Source of the DNA: Ahniella sp.
Lineage (GTDB): Bacteria > Pseudomonadota > Gammaproteobacteria > Xanthomonadales > Ahniellaceae
Direction: 5' to 3'
DNA length: 64,000 nt
NCBI GenBank assembly: GCA_016712105.1
Contig: JADJRU010000012.1
Location: 1 to 64,000 of the forward strand
Part shown: positions 17,603 to 27,015 of the stretch, piece after piece
Numbering within the stretch: the stretch's first letter is position 1
How the letters are laid out: the number at the start of each line of letters is the position of its first letter
Position numbers and translations under genes: made by a program
The notes under the pieces: generated by a model
Databases searched by the model: none
Seen by the model: the letters and a program-made list of their open reading frames with translations, nothing else
What the model was told of the DNA's origin: nothing

Positions 17603-19176
17603 ATGATCCTCGATTACTACGGCCTGAAAGAAGCGCCGTTCTCGATCACGCCCGACCCACGCTTCGTGTTTCTGAGCGAACGTCACCGCGATGCGCTGGC
17701 GCATCTCCTCTATGGCATCGGCAAAGGCGGCTCGGGCGGGTTTGTGCTGCTGACTGGCGAAGTCGGCACCGGCAAGACGACGATTTGCCGGCTCTTGCTG
17801 GAGCAGTTGCCTGACCACACCCAGGTCGCGATGGTGCTGAACCCGAAAGTGTCGGCGGTGGAATTGCTGGAAACCATCTCCGAAGAACTGAAGCTGGACA
17901 TCGAAGGCGCCCGCGGCTCGACGAAGATGCTGATCGACCGCCTGACACATTATCTCCTGGATGCTTATGCCCAGGGCCTGCGTGTGGTGCTGATCATTGA
18001 CGAGGCCCAGAACCCGTCGATCGACGCGCTCGAACAGGTGCGCCTGCTGACCAACCTGGAAACGCCCACTCAAAAGCTGCTGCAGATTCTGCTGCTTGGA
18101 CAGCCGGAACTGCGGGTGCTGCTGGCGAAACCGGAATTGCGCCAGCTCACGCAACGAATCACTGCGCGGTATCACCTCACCCCGCTGTCGGCGCCGGAAA
18201 GTGAGGCGTATTTGCGCCATCGCCTTGCCGTCGCCGGTTGCAAGCGCCTTCCGTTCTCATCCAGTGCGGTCAAGACCCTGCATCGCCGTGCCCAGGGTGT
18301 GCCGCGTCTGCTGAACGTGATTGGTGATCGGGCCCTGACGGCTGGTTACGCCCGTGAGCAGGAACCCATCGGTGCGGCCCTGGTGAACGAAGCTGCCGAC
18401 GAAGTGTTGGGCCAGCATCAGCACCAACGCCGCTGGCTGGCCCTGTTTGTCGGTACCGCAGCACTCGCGGCGCTGGCGATGGCGCTGCCGCAGTGGTGGC
18501 CGGCACCAGTGTCGACCGCGAGGTTGTCGAACGCCCGCCCACACCGAACCTGCGGCTGGCCGATGTCCTCGTTCAGGAAAGGGGGCGAGTCGACGAATTG
18601 CACAGCAAACTCGCCCGGCGCTGGCTGAAGGACTGGTCGGGGGATCTTGCCCTGATCCCGCGTGTGCTGGAATGCCCCGAACGACTCGACAACCGGCTGC
18701 GCTGCTGGCGCGGCAAGAGCACACTGAGCCAACTCGGCCAGATCGGTCGGCCGGTGTTCCTGTTGCTGCGCGACGGCGGCGGAAACCGCTGGATCCGTCT
18801 GCGCGGGGTTGAGGCGGAACGCGTCGAGATCGATCTCGGCAGTCGACGCATGCTGCTTGACCGGAGTGAACTCGAGGAATTCTGGAACGGCGATTTCATC
18901 AGCCTCTTTGCACCGGCGGTGCCGATCGCCGAACCACTGGGCCTGCAGTCGAGTGGCCCCGGCGTGACATGGCTGCACCTTCGGCTGCGTGACTTCGACA
19001 AGGTCACCCTGCCCCCACAAGCGCTGTTCGACGACACCACACGCGTACGTGTTCTCGAACTGCAGCACCGGTATGGCCTGATCTCGGACGGCGTGGTCGG
19101 CAACGAAACGCTTTGGCTGCTGGCCAGCCGCGATCCCGGTGGCCCCAGGCTCGCCGCCCCGGCACATACTCCATAA
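17603..19176 (+). pseudogene. gspA: ExeA/GspA-type ATPase with peptidoglycan-binding domain, one -1 frameshift
   Basis: Starts at ATG 17603 (ILDYYGLKEAPFSITPDPRF, the ExeA signature). The AAA ATPase has Walker A TGEVGTGKTT and Walker B VVLIIDEAQN, then a membrane helix (LALFVGTAALAALAMAL, about residue 280). The frame then breaks near 18494-18502, consistent with one lost base, and continues in the next frame to 19176. That part holds the periplasmic region and a PG_binding_1 domain (RVRVLELQHRYGLISDGVVG). Restored length is about 524 residues, close to Aeromonas ExeA. In that system ExeA-ExeB binds peptidoglycan and promotes secretin assembly. If the break is real, ATPase and peptidoglycan-binding parts are separated. 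Confidence 0.85.
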
Positions 19177-19183
19177 TGACCCC

Positions 19184-20044
19184 ATGAGCCTGATTCTCGA
19201 AGCCCTCAAGAAATCCGAAGCCGAACGACGCGCTGGCGAAGTGCCGGTGTTACTCGGTGAACGCACCTGGACGCCGCAGCGCCAACGCCCCTTGTGGCCG
19301 GTGTTTGTCGCCTTTGTGCTGTGTGTGGGCCTGGCCGCGCTGTTTGCGAACCGCAAACTGCTGTGGCCGGAACGTTTTGGCGCCGAGCCGGCCGAACCCG
19401 GCATCGCGGCGACAGGGCCGGCGCCCGAGGGCAGTTTGACGATGGCCGAAGACGAAGAGCCGGCCGCCGCCAGCGCCCAGAAGCCCGAGTATCTGGCAGA
19501 AACGCCGGCCACAGAGCCTGATCCTGCTTTTTTGCCCGAACCGCCGGCGACCTACTCGCCACCGCCTGCCGCTCGACCGGCGCCAGTCGCGGTGGCACCG
19601 GCAGAACCGGATCTGCAGCCCGCTGCCGATTCGGTGCCTTCGATCCAGTCGGAACCCGCACCGGCTCAGCCCATGGCCAACGTGTCCGATCCACCGGCCA
19701 CGTTCCAGACTCCGCCACCCAATGCGGACACCCCGCCACCCGCCGAGATTGCTTCCGCTCCGGATGTACCCACTCAGGCACCTGTCGAAGCGCCACCGCC
19801 GGAGGCGTCCGTGCCCTTGTTCAGCGACTTGCCGTACGCAACGCGTGAAGCCATGCCGGCCATCAAGATGAGCATGCACGTGTTTCATCAGGATCCGAGC
19901 CGCCGATTCATCATCGTCAACGGCTCACGCCTGCAGGAAGGAGGTGTGGTCGGCGAGGAAACGCATCTGCGCGGGATCCATCCGAACGGGGCTGTATTCG
20001 AGTTTCGCGGCCAGCAATTCATGCTCCAGCGGCAGGGCCGCTGA
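19184..20044 (+). CDS. gspB: T2SS accessory protein GspB (ExeB-like)
   Basis: 286 residues from ATG 19184; N-terminus SLILEALKKSEAERRAGEVP is diagnostic of GspB/ExeB. One membrane helix (PLWPVFVAFVLCVGLAALFA) is followed by a very long Pro/Ala/Glu-rich periplasmic spacer (about residues 80-215). A compact C-terminal T2SSB domain ends it (IKMSMHVFHQDPSRRFIIVN). It works with GspA in placing the secretin. It begins seven bases after the gspA stop and ends overlapping the rhomboid gene (TGATG). Confidence 0.9.
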   Translation: MSLILEALKKSEAERRAGEVPVLLGERTWTPQRQRPLWPVFVAFVLCVGLAALFANRKLLWPERFGAEPAEPGIAATGPAPEGSLTMAEDEEPAAASAQKPEYLAETPATEPDPAFLPEPPATYSPPPAARPAPVAVAPAEPDLQPAADSVPSIQSEPAPAQPMANVSDPPATFQTPPPNADTPPPAEIASAPDVPTQAPVEAPPPEASVPLFSDLPYATREAMPAIKMSMHVFHQDPSRRFIIVNGSRLQEGGVVGEETHLRGIHPNGAVFEFRGQQFMLQRQGR

Positions 20045-20729
20045 TGTTTGTGCACGTGCCTTCGCGTCGGCGCGAGAAACGCGCCTGGTGGACGGCCGTG
20101 CTGGTCTTGGCCTGCGTGGTCATGTTCTTCTGGGAAATGAGTGTGCCGGAAGCCGCGCGCACCGCTTGGCTCTATCAGTTCGGCACGGTGCCGAGTCGGC
20201 TGCTGCAGACCCTGGCGAGCGCGAGCCCCGGCGCAATCGGGGTCGAACTGGCGCGTCTGTTGAGTGGCATTTTTGTCCATGTCGACTTTCCGCACCTGCT
20301 CGGCAACATGGTGTTCGTGCTGATTTTCGGCCTGTCCGCGGAACGGCTGATGGGCGCGCGGCGATTCCTGGCGCTGTATCTGCTGTGTGGCGCGATGGCG
20401 AACATCTGCGGCGCACTCGTCTACCAGGCCAGTGGTGCCGTGATCGTTGGTTCGTCCGGGGCCGTTTCGGCGATCGTCGGGGCCTACATCACGCTGTTCC
20501 CCAATGCTCGCCTGGGCCTCGTCATACCGCTTGGCCTGTTCATGGAGTGGGTCCGCATGCCGGCCTCGGTGCTGATCGGCATCTGGGTGCTGATCCAGGT
20601 TCTGTTTGCACTGGCCGGTCCGGCCAGCGCCGTTTGGCCTGGCCCGTCCATCTGGCCGGCTTTGTCTGTGGTGTGCTGTTTGCGCTGATGTCGCGACCCG
20701 CCATCGCAAAACGCCTTCGAAACAGTTGA
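20044..20729 (+). pseudogene. Rhomboid-family intramembrane serine protease, one -1 frameshift
   Basis: Six-helix rhomboid reading from ATG 20044. HVDFPHLLGNMVFVLIFG carries the conserved His and Asn, and GSSGAVSAIVGAYI carries the catalytic Ser. Near 20630-20634 the frame shifts by one apparently missing base (possibly TTT for TTTT); the true C-terminus AWPVHLAGFVCGVLFALMSR with the catalytic His continues in another frame to 20729. As written, the first frame ends at 20688 and lacks the His of the dyad. Restored length is about 228 residues. Its start overlaps the gspB stop. Substrate unknown. Confidence 0.82.
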
Positions 20730-20740
20730 GGAGTGGGGCC

Positions 20741-21226
20741 ATGGCAGGTATCGAACGTGAAGTGACTTTCCGCTTTCTGGCCGAACCCGGCGACGTCAAT
20801 TTCGGCGGCAAAGTACATGGTGGTGCCGTCATGCGCTGGATCGACCAGGCGGGTTATGCGTGTGCCTCGGCGTGGTCCGGGCGCTACTGCGTCACGGTCT
20901 ACGTGGGCGGCATCCAGTTCCAGCGGCCCATTTCGATCGGTCAACTCGTCGAAGTCCGGGCGCGGATCGTCAAGACTGGCAGCAGCAGCATGCATGTCGC
21001 GGTGGACGTCCAGGCCCGGGATGTCACCGGCGACCGGTATGAACGCACGACCCATTGCCTGATGGTTTTTGTCGCTGTCGACACCGACCGGCAACCGGTG
21101 ACGGTACCGGCATTTGTGGCCGCAACGGCTTCCGAACGACATTTGCAGGATTATGCAGAGCGCATCATGGTGATGCGGTCTGAAATCGAGGCCGAGCGCC
21201 AGCGGATGCTTGCGGAACTGTCCTGA
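20741..21226 (+). CDS. Acyl-CoA thioesterase, hotdog fold
   Basis: 161 residues of the YciA/BFIT hotdog family, which hydrolyse acyl-CoA thioesters. The conserved helix NFGGKVHGGAVMRWIDQAGYA holds the catalytic Asp of the hotdog helix, and the strand segment VGGIQFQRPISIGQLVEV is typical. Length matches single-domain members. GAGTGGGG lies just before the ATG at 20741. It follows the rhomboid gene by 11 bases and may share its transcript. Confidence 0.88.
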   Translation: MAGIEREVTFRFLAEPGDVNFGGKVHGGAVMRWIDQAGYACASAWSGRYCVTVYVGGIQFQRPISIGQLVEVRARIVKTGSSSMHVAVDVQARDVTGDRYERTTHCLMVFVAVDTDRQPVTVPAFVAATASERHLQDYAERIMVMRSEIEAERQRMLAELS

Positions 21227-21289
21227 TCGTCCCGCGGTGCCTGGACGGGTGCATCTCTGCATCGTGCTACCCGGTATATAGTCAGCGCG

Positions 21290-21303
21290 CGCCTTGCAAG
21301 GCG
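21290..21303. promoter_or_regulatory. 14-base perfect palindrome upstream of the DUF1631 gene
   Basis: CGCCTTGCAAGGCG is an exact inverted repeat located 106 bases before the DUF1631 start and just after a TATATAGT stretch that could serve as a -10 box. It could be a dimeric regulator site. No matching known operator is recognised. Confidence 0.3.
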
Positions 21304-21408
21304 AAATTCTGTGACCCAGTCGACAGATTGGCAGAAACCTTGCTTGTTGATCGTCCTCTGAATAGTTTCTCACCTTCACCAATCGAATCTGCGGACGCTG
21401 GAGCCTGA

Positions 21409-24024
21409 ATGGAATCCCCGAACAACCGAACCCACCGAAGTGGCGAACACCGGCACAACTTGCGCGAGCGCAATCTGCCGGCCCGTCCTCGGGCAGCGTT
21501 GGAAGGCATTCTGGGGATGTTGTCGGTCGAACTGGAGCGTTTGGTCCGGACCAGCCTGAATGAATTCGAACAGGCCCTGTTCAAACGCGCCGAGCAGGCG
21601 CGCAGCAATCTGGAGCAACAACGGTGTTTTGAAGCGCTGCGCGAGGTTCGCCGCGGCCGTGCCGACATCGCGCCAAAGTTCTTCCTGCATCTTGAAGGCG
21701 CGTTGGCGTGTATCGCTGACGAGCGTCATGCCCCGGCCTTCAGCAAGGCCAAAGGCAACGTGCGTGAACTCAGCCTGGTCGCCGCCGATGACCTGGACGA
21801 ATCGCTGGCTTTGATGGAAGCCGCCAGCAAGGCCGAGATCCGCAACTCCCAGGCCTTGTTCTCGCTGGGCCAGCGGTTTGCCGTACTGGCCGAGGGTCCG
21901 GCATTCGAGGCCGACGAATTGCCGGTCGGGCCGCACCAGCTTTGTGAATGTATCCGGCTTGCCGCGGAGGCACTGGAGCTCTCTTCCGAGTTCCGCGTCA
22001 TGTTTTTCCGGCAGTTCGACCGCTGCGTACTCGGCGAGTACGCGCAACTGCTGGAGCAGATCAACCGGTTCCTGATCGAAAGCCGCGTATTGCCGAACCT
22101 CATCGTGTCCGTGCCACGCGCCCGTCGACCCGAAGGCGACGGCCACGGTGAGGCCGCCTCGCCCCAAAACGAGCGAGCCCCGGAACCTGCCGCACCATCG
22201 GGTCGTTCGACGGCCGGTGAACCCGTGCCCGGCTTGGCCCGTTCACGCGCTGCCGCCGGACAAATGCCCCCGTCCTGGCCCGGCACTGCGAATCTGGCGC
22301 CGCCCGGTGCGATCGGCCCGATCATGCCGCCGAGTCCAACGACTGGTGGCGGCCCGAACTTCCCACCCCCGCTACCGGCCGCAGCGCCGCCGGCACAAGC
22401 TTCACCACGCGGGGCTCAGGACAACAACCGCCGCGCGGCCACACCGTGGAATGTGGGTGAGCAAGCCAGCGACGAACTGTTGTTGCCGGGCTTTTCGCGT
22501 CCAATGACCGGTTGGCCGGGGGTTGCGCAGAAAGTCCCTACCGAAGCCGCGAACGACGGCCAAGGCCAGGTAGTGTTCGACGACATGCGCGAACTGCTTG
22601 CCGGCCGCCGCAAGGCGCTTGGCCTGACACCGACGATCTCGCCGGAAGTTGCCTATCCGATTCGTCACGATGACATCGAGTCGGTCCTGGTCGGTCTGCA
22701 GTCCAAACCGACGGCACCGATGTATGTGGGCGGCAAACCCGTCCCCCGAACGGTCAGCCACATCAAGCAGGACATGCTGAATCACCTTCGCCAGTTGGCG
22801 CCGGAAGGCAAACTGCCGAGCCTGGAAGGCGAAGATGCGGACACATTCGACCTGGTCGGGCTGTTGTTCGACAGCCTGTTGAAGGAAGGCCGGACGACCG
22901 CGCCGATGACGAACCTGATGAGTCGGCTGCAAGTGCCGCTGCTGCGCGTGGCACTGCGCGACAAGAGTTTTTTCACGAAGCGCTCGCACCCGGCGCGGCA
23001 ATTCCTCAATGCCGTTGCCGAAACCGGCATGTACTGGATGGACGGCAGCGACGACGACCGATACCTGGTCGACAAGATGCAAGTGGTCGTCGATCGTGTG
23101 GTCCACGAGTATCAGGACAGTTCCGATGTGTTCGAGGATCTGCTCGGTGATCTCGCCCGGCACATGCAGACCGTCGTGCGGAAATCCGATGTGGCCGAGC
23201 GCCGCCAGGTCGATGCGCTGAAAGGCCGCGAGAAGCTGGAGCATGCTCGGGAGATCGCCCAAAAAGCCATTCAGGAACGGCTTGCGGGACGCAAGACCAA
23301 GACCCTGATCAAGACCTTGTTGGAACAGGCATGGACCGATGTGCTGGCGCTCACGGTACTGCGCCATGGCGAGGATTCCGACGCGTTCCGGCGCCGGATC
23401 GATCTGGTCGACCGCCTGATCGCAGCGGGCGGGCCGGGGCATGAGGCCGATTTCGACAACGCGAACACGCGCGTCGAACTGCGTCAGGAGGTCGAGACCG
23501 GCCTGGCCCAGGTGGGTGTGCACCATGAAGATGTGCAGGCGGTCGTCGATCGACTGTTTGCGCACGCCGACGAACCCGCGGGCCCGATCAACGAAGACGG
23601 CGCATCGCTGACCGAAGTGGCGGCGCGACTGAAATCGCGCAGCAAACTCGGTGAGGAAGGGGATCATCCGGTTTCGACCCACCTGCCGGTGCGGCCAAAA
23701 CTGAATCCACCTCTGGAAGCCGCCGAATTGGCGATCCTGGACAAACTCAAGGCATTGCCATTCGGTACCTGGTTCGAACTCACGACCGTCGGCGGCGATC
23801 GTCTCAAGCGCAAGTTGTCGTGGTTCAGCCCGTTGACCGGTCGCTGCCTGTTCGTGAACCAGCGCGGCGTCAAGGTCGAAGAGACCGACATCGAGCATCT
23901 GGCACGTGATATCCACAAGGGCCGGATCAGTGTGATCGAAGAGAAGCCGGAGAATCTGCTGGATCGGGCTTTCGGCGCCATCATGCGAACCCTGAAAGGG
24001 TTTTCCGGACAAGGAGCGACCTGA
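21409..24024 (+). CDS. DUF1631 family protein
   Basis: 871-residue cytoplasmic protein of the DUF1631 family, found in beta- and gammaproteobacteria and of unknown function; it is sometimes misannotated as thymidine phosphorylase. Conserved N-terminal helices (LEGILGMLSVELERLVRTSL) and a C-terminal half (LPFGTWFELTTVGGDRLKRK, LVNQRG-like loop) flank a Pro/Ala-rich linker at about residues 240-350. The C-terminal part resembles a PilZ-like beta barrel. It overlaps a PilZ-domain gene (TGATG), suggesting a joint role in cyclic-di-GMP signalling; that is inference. Confidence 0.85.
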   Translation: MESPNNRTHRSGEHRHNLRERNLPARPRAALEGILGMLSVELERLVRTSLNEFEQALFKRAEQARSNLEQQRCFEALREVRRGRADIAPKFFLHLEGALACIADERHAPAFSKAKGNVRELSLVAADDLDESLALMEAASKAEIRNSQALFSLGQRFAVLAEGPAFEADELPVGPHQLCECIRLAAEALELSSEFRVMFFRQFDRCVLGEYAQLLEQINRFLIESRVLPNLIVSVPRARRPEGDGHGEAASPQNERAPEPAAPSGRSTAGEPVPGLARSRAAAGQMPPSWPGTANLAPPGAIGPIMPPSPTTGGGPNFPPPLPAAAPPAQASPRGAQDNNRRAATPWNVGEQASDELLLPGFSRPMTGWPGVAQKVPTEAANDGQGQVVFDDMRELLAGRRKALGLTPTISPEVAYPIRHDDIESVLVGLQSKPTAPMYVGGKPVPRTVSHIKQDMLNHLRQLAPEGKLPSLEGEDADTFDLVGLLFDSLLKEGRTTAPMTNLMSRLQVPLLRVALRDKSFFTKRSHPARQFLNAVAETGMYWMDGSDDDRYLVDKMQVVVDRVVHEYQDSSDVFEDLLGDLARHMQTVVRKSDVAERRQVDALKGREKLEHAREIAQKAIQERLAGRKTKTLIKTLLEQAWTDVLALTVLRHGEDSDAFRRRIDLVDRLIAAGGPGHEADFDNANTRVELRQEVETGLAQVGVHHEDVQAVVDRLFAHADEPAGPINEDGASLTEVAARLKSRSKLGEEGDHPVSTHLPVRPKLNPPLEAAELAILDKLKALPFGTWFELTTVGGDRLKRKLSWFSPLTGRCLFVNQRGVKVEETDIEHLARDIHKGRISVIEEKPENLLDRAFGAIMRTLKGFSGQGAT

Positions 24025-24353
24025 TGGAACATCGTCGATCCAAACGCCGTGCGGTCGAAACCAATATCCCGGTGACCAACACGATGACGGGCCAGATCAT
24101 CGGCCAGATCGGCAACCTGTCGGTCGATGGCATCATGTTGCTGGCCAATCGCCCGCTTAAAGGCAACGCGCTCTACCAATTCAGCTTCCACATCGAGGAT
24201 GCGCGCGGGACACCGGTGCAACTTGAGATCGGTTGCCATGAACAGTGGAGCGAAACGGCTCAGACGGGCCAGTACTGGGCTGGATTCAGACTGATCGACA
24301 TTGCGGCACGAGATCTCGATCTGCTTGCCGCGTGGGTGGACAACGATCGTTGA
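24024..24353 (+). CDS. PilZ-domain protein, probable cyclic-di-GMP receptor
   Basis: 109 residues forming one PilZ domain. The arginine motif (MEHRRSKRR) and the second motif (NLSVDGIML, family D/N-x-S-x-x-G) that bind cyclic-di-GMP are both present, so ligand binding is plausible. Start overlaps the stop of the DUF1631 gene. No other domain is present, so it probably acts by contacting a partner. Confidence 0.88.
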   Translation: MEHRRSKRRAVETNIPVTNTMTGQIIGQIGNLSVDGIMLLANRPLKGNALYQFSFHIEDARGTPVQLEIGCHEQWSETAQTGQYWAGFRLIDIAARDLDLLAAWVDNDR

Positions 24354-24381
24354 ACCGTGGACGCAGAGCCGCGGACCGCGG

Positions 24382-24966
24382 TTATTGCGGTTCGGGATCC
24401 GAATCGTCTGCCAACCCAACCGGACTCCCGCGTGATGACGCGTCGGCTTCGGCAGCTTCGCGAAGCAAACGGAACAGCTTTCGGGCGGCAGCGGGGGGTT
24501 GTCCGCGCTCCGCTTCGAGCTTGGCCTGACGCACGAGTTGGCGAAGTGTTTGCCGCTCAACCTGCGGGAATTCCTGGAGGGCTGCGTTCTGGTCGTCGTC
24601 GTCACCCCTGACGAGGCGATCACGCCATTGCTCCAGACGGTGCAGTACGGCCGCTTCCTGGCGCCCACTCTGTTTGGTGGCCTCCACGGCGGCGCGGATG
24701 GCGGGCAACTCATCCTCGGCTTTGCGCAGGTGTTTTGCGAGGAACTGCATTTCGCGCTTGCGTGCGATGTGCGCCGTGATGCTGCGTGCGAAGTCGACCT
24801 GCGTCCGCAGCGATTCACTGAGCGGCACCCGGGACAGCTCACCTTCGGTCAGATCCATCAGGGAGCCGGCCAATGCCAACACATCCAGCGCCTCGCGGCG
24901 TTGCTGGCTGCGGCTGGGGCCGCCGTAGAATTCGTCAGGGTTGAAATCGTCGCGCATGGCCGTCAT
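24382..24966 (-). CDS. darP: Ribosome biogenesis factor DarP (YjgA, DUF615)
   Basis: About 194 residues, largely helical and highly charged. The N-terminus contains DEFYGGPSRSQQRREALDVL and the body QFLAKHLRKAEDELPAIRAA, both typical of YjgA/DarP, a 50S-associated assembly factor. The start could be ATG 24966 or 24957. Divergent from pmbA with about 43 bases between, the conserved yjgA-pmbA arrangement of gammaproteobacteria. Convergent with the PilZ gene. Confidence 0.88.
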   Translation of the reverse strand: MTAMRDDFNPDEFYGGPSRSQQRREALDVLALAGSLMDLTEGELSRVPLSESLRTQVDFARSITAHIARKREMQFLAKHLRKAEDELPAIRAAVEATKQSGRQEAAVLHRLEQWRDRLVRGDDDDQNAALQEFPQVERQTLRQLVRQAKLEAERGQPPAAARKLFRLLREAAEADASSRGSPVGLADDSDPEPQ

Positions 24967-25009
24967 TGTGGCGAGTTCAAGGCGTAATTGTCGACCAGAT
25001 TGCCGAACC

Positions 25010-26356
25010 ATGACTCAAGATTCCAGCTCGCAAGAACTCGCCAGCCTCAGGCAAGTCGCTGAAGACGTGATCCGTCGCGCGGTGGCGCGCGGTGCCAGCG
25101 CAGCGGAGGTCGGCGTCAACATCGATGCCGGTCTGAACGTCAATGTCCGTATGGGCGAAGTCGAAACCGTCGAACACACACGGGATCGCGGTGTCTCGGT
25201 CACGGTCTATTTCGGACACCGCAAGGGCTCGGCCAGCACGGCCGACTTGCGGACCGACAGTATCGAAACGACGATTGAACAGGCCTGTGCCATTGCCCGG
25301 TACACCGAAGAAGACCCCTGCTCGGGCCTCGCCGATGCCGATCGAATGGCCAGGGTCGAGCGCGATTTCGACATGTGGCACCCCTGGGGGATCACGGCGG
25401 AAGAGGCGATCGAGTTGGGCTTGCGCTGCGAACAGGCCGGGCGCGACCTCGATCCACGCATCAGCAATTCCGACGGCGCGTCCGTCGGCAGCGGCAGCAG
25501 CGTATCGGTCTACGCCAACAGCCATGGGTTTGTCGGCGCCAGTCGCGACACACGCCACTCCGTATCGTGTGCCCTGCTTGCCGAAGACGACACCGGCATG
25601 CAACGCGACTACTGGTACTCCACGTCATCCGACGCCCGCACGCTGGAAGCTGCCGAGGCCATTGGCCGGCGCGCCGCCGAACGGACGTTGGCGCGTTTGA
25701 GCCCGCGCAAATTGGCCACTTCCAACGCACCGGTGCTCTTTGTGCCGGAACTGGCTCGCAGTTTGATTGGCGGGCTCGTGAATGCCGTCAGTGGCGGCGC
25801 CCTGTACCGGCGCGCCAGTTTCCTCGTCGATTCGATCGGCACCGTCGTGTTGCCGCCGGGGCTGAGCCTGCGCGAAGACCCGTGGCTCCAACGCGGCTTT
25901 GGCTCCAGCTGGTTCGATGCCGAGGGCGTCGCTACCGAACCGAACACATTGGTGGCCGATGGCGTGCTGCAGCGATACGTGCTGGGCAGTTATTCGGCGC
26001 GAAAGCTGGGCCTGACCAGCACCGGCAATGCCGGCGGGATTCATAACCTGCTGCTGGAGGCGCCCGAACGCCTGCCGTTCGATCAACTCGTTCGTCAGAT
26101 GGGTCGAGGCCTGATGGTCACCGAACTGATGGGCCAGGGCCTGAATCTGGTCACCGGCGATTACTCACGCGGTGCCGCCGGTTTCTGGGTGGAACACGGC
26201 GAAATCCAGTATCCGGTGGACGAAATCACGATTGCCGGCAATCTTCGCCGGATGCTCATGGGCATCGTTGCGGTCGGCGACGACATCGATCACCGTTCGC
26301 ACTTGCTGACCGGCTCGCTGCTGGTCGACCAGATGACCATCGCCGGCGCCGGCTGA
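25010..26356 (+). CDS. pmbA: Metalloprotease PmbA/TldE
   Basis: 448 residues of the TldD/TldE family. TldE pairs with TldD, the zinc-bearing subunit, to form a protease that degrades unfolded peptides and processes some microcin precursors. Typical strings: MGEVETVEHTRDRGVSVTVY near the start and GGIHNLLLE, MGQGLNLVTGDYSRGAAGFW and YPVDEITIAGNLRRML towards the end. The HExxxH motif of TldD is absent, which fits TldE. ATG 25010 (MTQDSSSQEL) is chosen over an upstream start lying inside the darP region. tldD is not in this window. Confidence 0.95.
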   Translation: MTQDSSSQELASLRQVAEDVIRRAVARGASAAEVGVNIDAGLNVNVRMGEVETVEHTRDRGVSVTVYFGHRKGSASTADLRTDSIETTIEQACAIARYTEEDPCSGLADADRMARVERDFDMWHPWGITAEEAIELGLRCEQAGRDLDPRISNSDGASVGSGSSVSVYANSHGFVGASRDTRHSVSCALLAEDDTGMQRDYWYSTSSDARTLEAAEAIGRRAAERTLARLSPRKLATSNAPVLFVPELARSLIGGLVNAVSGGALYRRASFLVDSIGTVVLPPGLSLREDPWLQRGFGSSWFDAEGVATEPNTLVADGVLQRYVLGSYSARKLGLTSTGNAGGIHNLLLEAPERLPFDQLVRQMGRGLMVTELMGQGLNLVTGDYSRGAAGFWVEHGEIQYPVDEITIAGNLRRMLMGIVAVGDDIDHRSHLLTGSLLVDQMTIAGAG

Positions 26357-26372
26357 ACTTCAGGAGGCTCAC

Positions 26373-26933
26373 ATGATCTACGCACAAGTCCACCTGACGC
26401 TGCCGGCCTGGATCTTTCAGGAAGTCGATGCGAATCGTACTTATCGGACTGACGAAGAGCGCATGGCGTTGGCCGCACAACTGGCGCGACGGAATGTCGA
26501 GATGGAAACCGGTGGCCCGTTTGGTGCCGCCATCTTCGATGGCGAAGGCAATCTGGTATCGGTTGGTGTGAACCGCGTGGTGCCGCAGAACACCTCACTC
26601 GCACACGCGGAGATCATGGCGTTCTTGACGGCACAACAGCGCCTGCAGCGTTTCCGGCTGAATGCCGATGGCGGCCGTTTTAGCCTGTTCACGTCCGCAC
26701 AACCGTGTTGCCAGTGTTACGGCGCGAGTTTCTGGGCTGGTATCGACGAACTCGTCATCGGCGCACGCGCAGACGACGTGCACGAACTCACCGAATTCGA
26801 CGAAGGCCCGCTGCCCACAGACTGGATCGGCGAACTCGAAAAACGCGGGGTCAGCGTTCGCACCGATGTGCTGCGCCAAACCTGTCGCGAAGTGCTGGCT
26901 GCATACCAGCGGGGCGCTGGCGCCCGCTATTGA
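26373..26933 (+). CDS. Nucleoside deaminase (cytidine/deoxycytidylate deaminase superfamily)
   Basis: 186 residues. Zinc motifs are HAEIMAFL and PCCQCYGA (H-A-E and P-C-x-x-C), as in guanine deaminase/TadA-like enzymes. The GGPFGAAIFD segment before the first motif and the C-terminal helix resemble guanine deaminase-type proteins. The exact substrate cannot be read from the sequence. AGGAGG lies just before the ATG at 26373, 16 bases after pmbA. Confidence 0.85.
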   Translation: MIYAQVHLTLPAWIFQEVDANRTYRTDEERMALAAQLARRNVEMETGGPFGAAIFDGEGNLVSVGVNRVVPQNTSLAHAEIMAFLTAQQRLQRFRLNADGGRFSLFTSAQPCCQCYGASFWAGIDELVIGARADDVHELTEFDEGPLPTDWIGELEKRGVSVRTDVLRQTCREVLAAYQRGAGARY

Positions 26934-26947
26934 ACGGTGCTGTGGGG

Positions 26948-26972
26948 GCTGGGCTGACGAAGGAAGCCCAGC
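26948..26972. terminator. Stem-loop downstream of the deaminase gene
   Basis: GCTGGGCT and AGCCCAGC form an 8-base stem with a nine-base loop, 15 bases after the deaminase stop and between convergent genes. There is no clear T-run on the plus side, so termination is inferred from position. A second palindrome (GACAGGAATCCTGTC) lies at 26993-27007. Confidence 0.4.
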
Positions 26973-27015
26973 TACTACTTGCGACAGAGCAGGACAGGAA
27001 TCCTGTCTTCGTTCG

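Noticed and set aside
22402..24012. A 536-codon minus-strand open frame opposite the DUF1631 gene
   Set aside because: Composition (Arg, His, Gln-rich) is typical of antisense reading of GC-rich coding DNA and nothing in it resembles a protein family.
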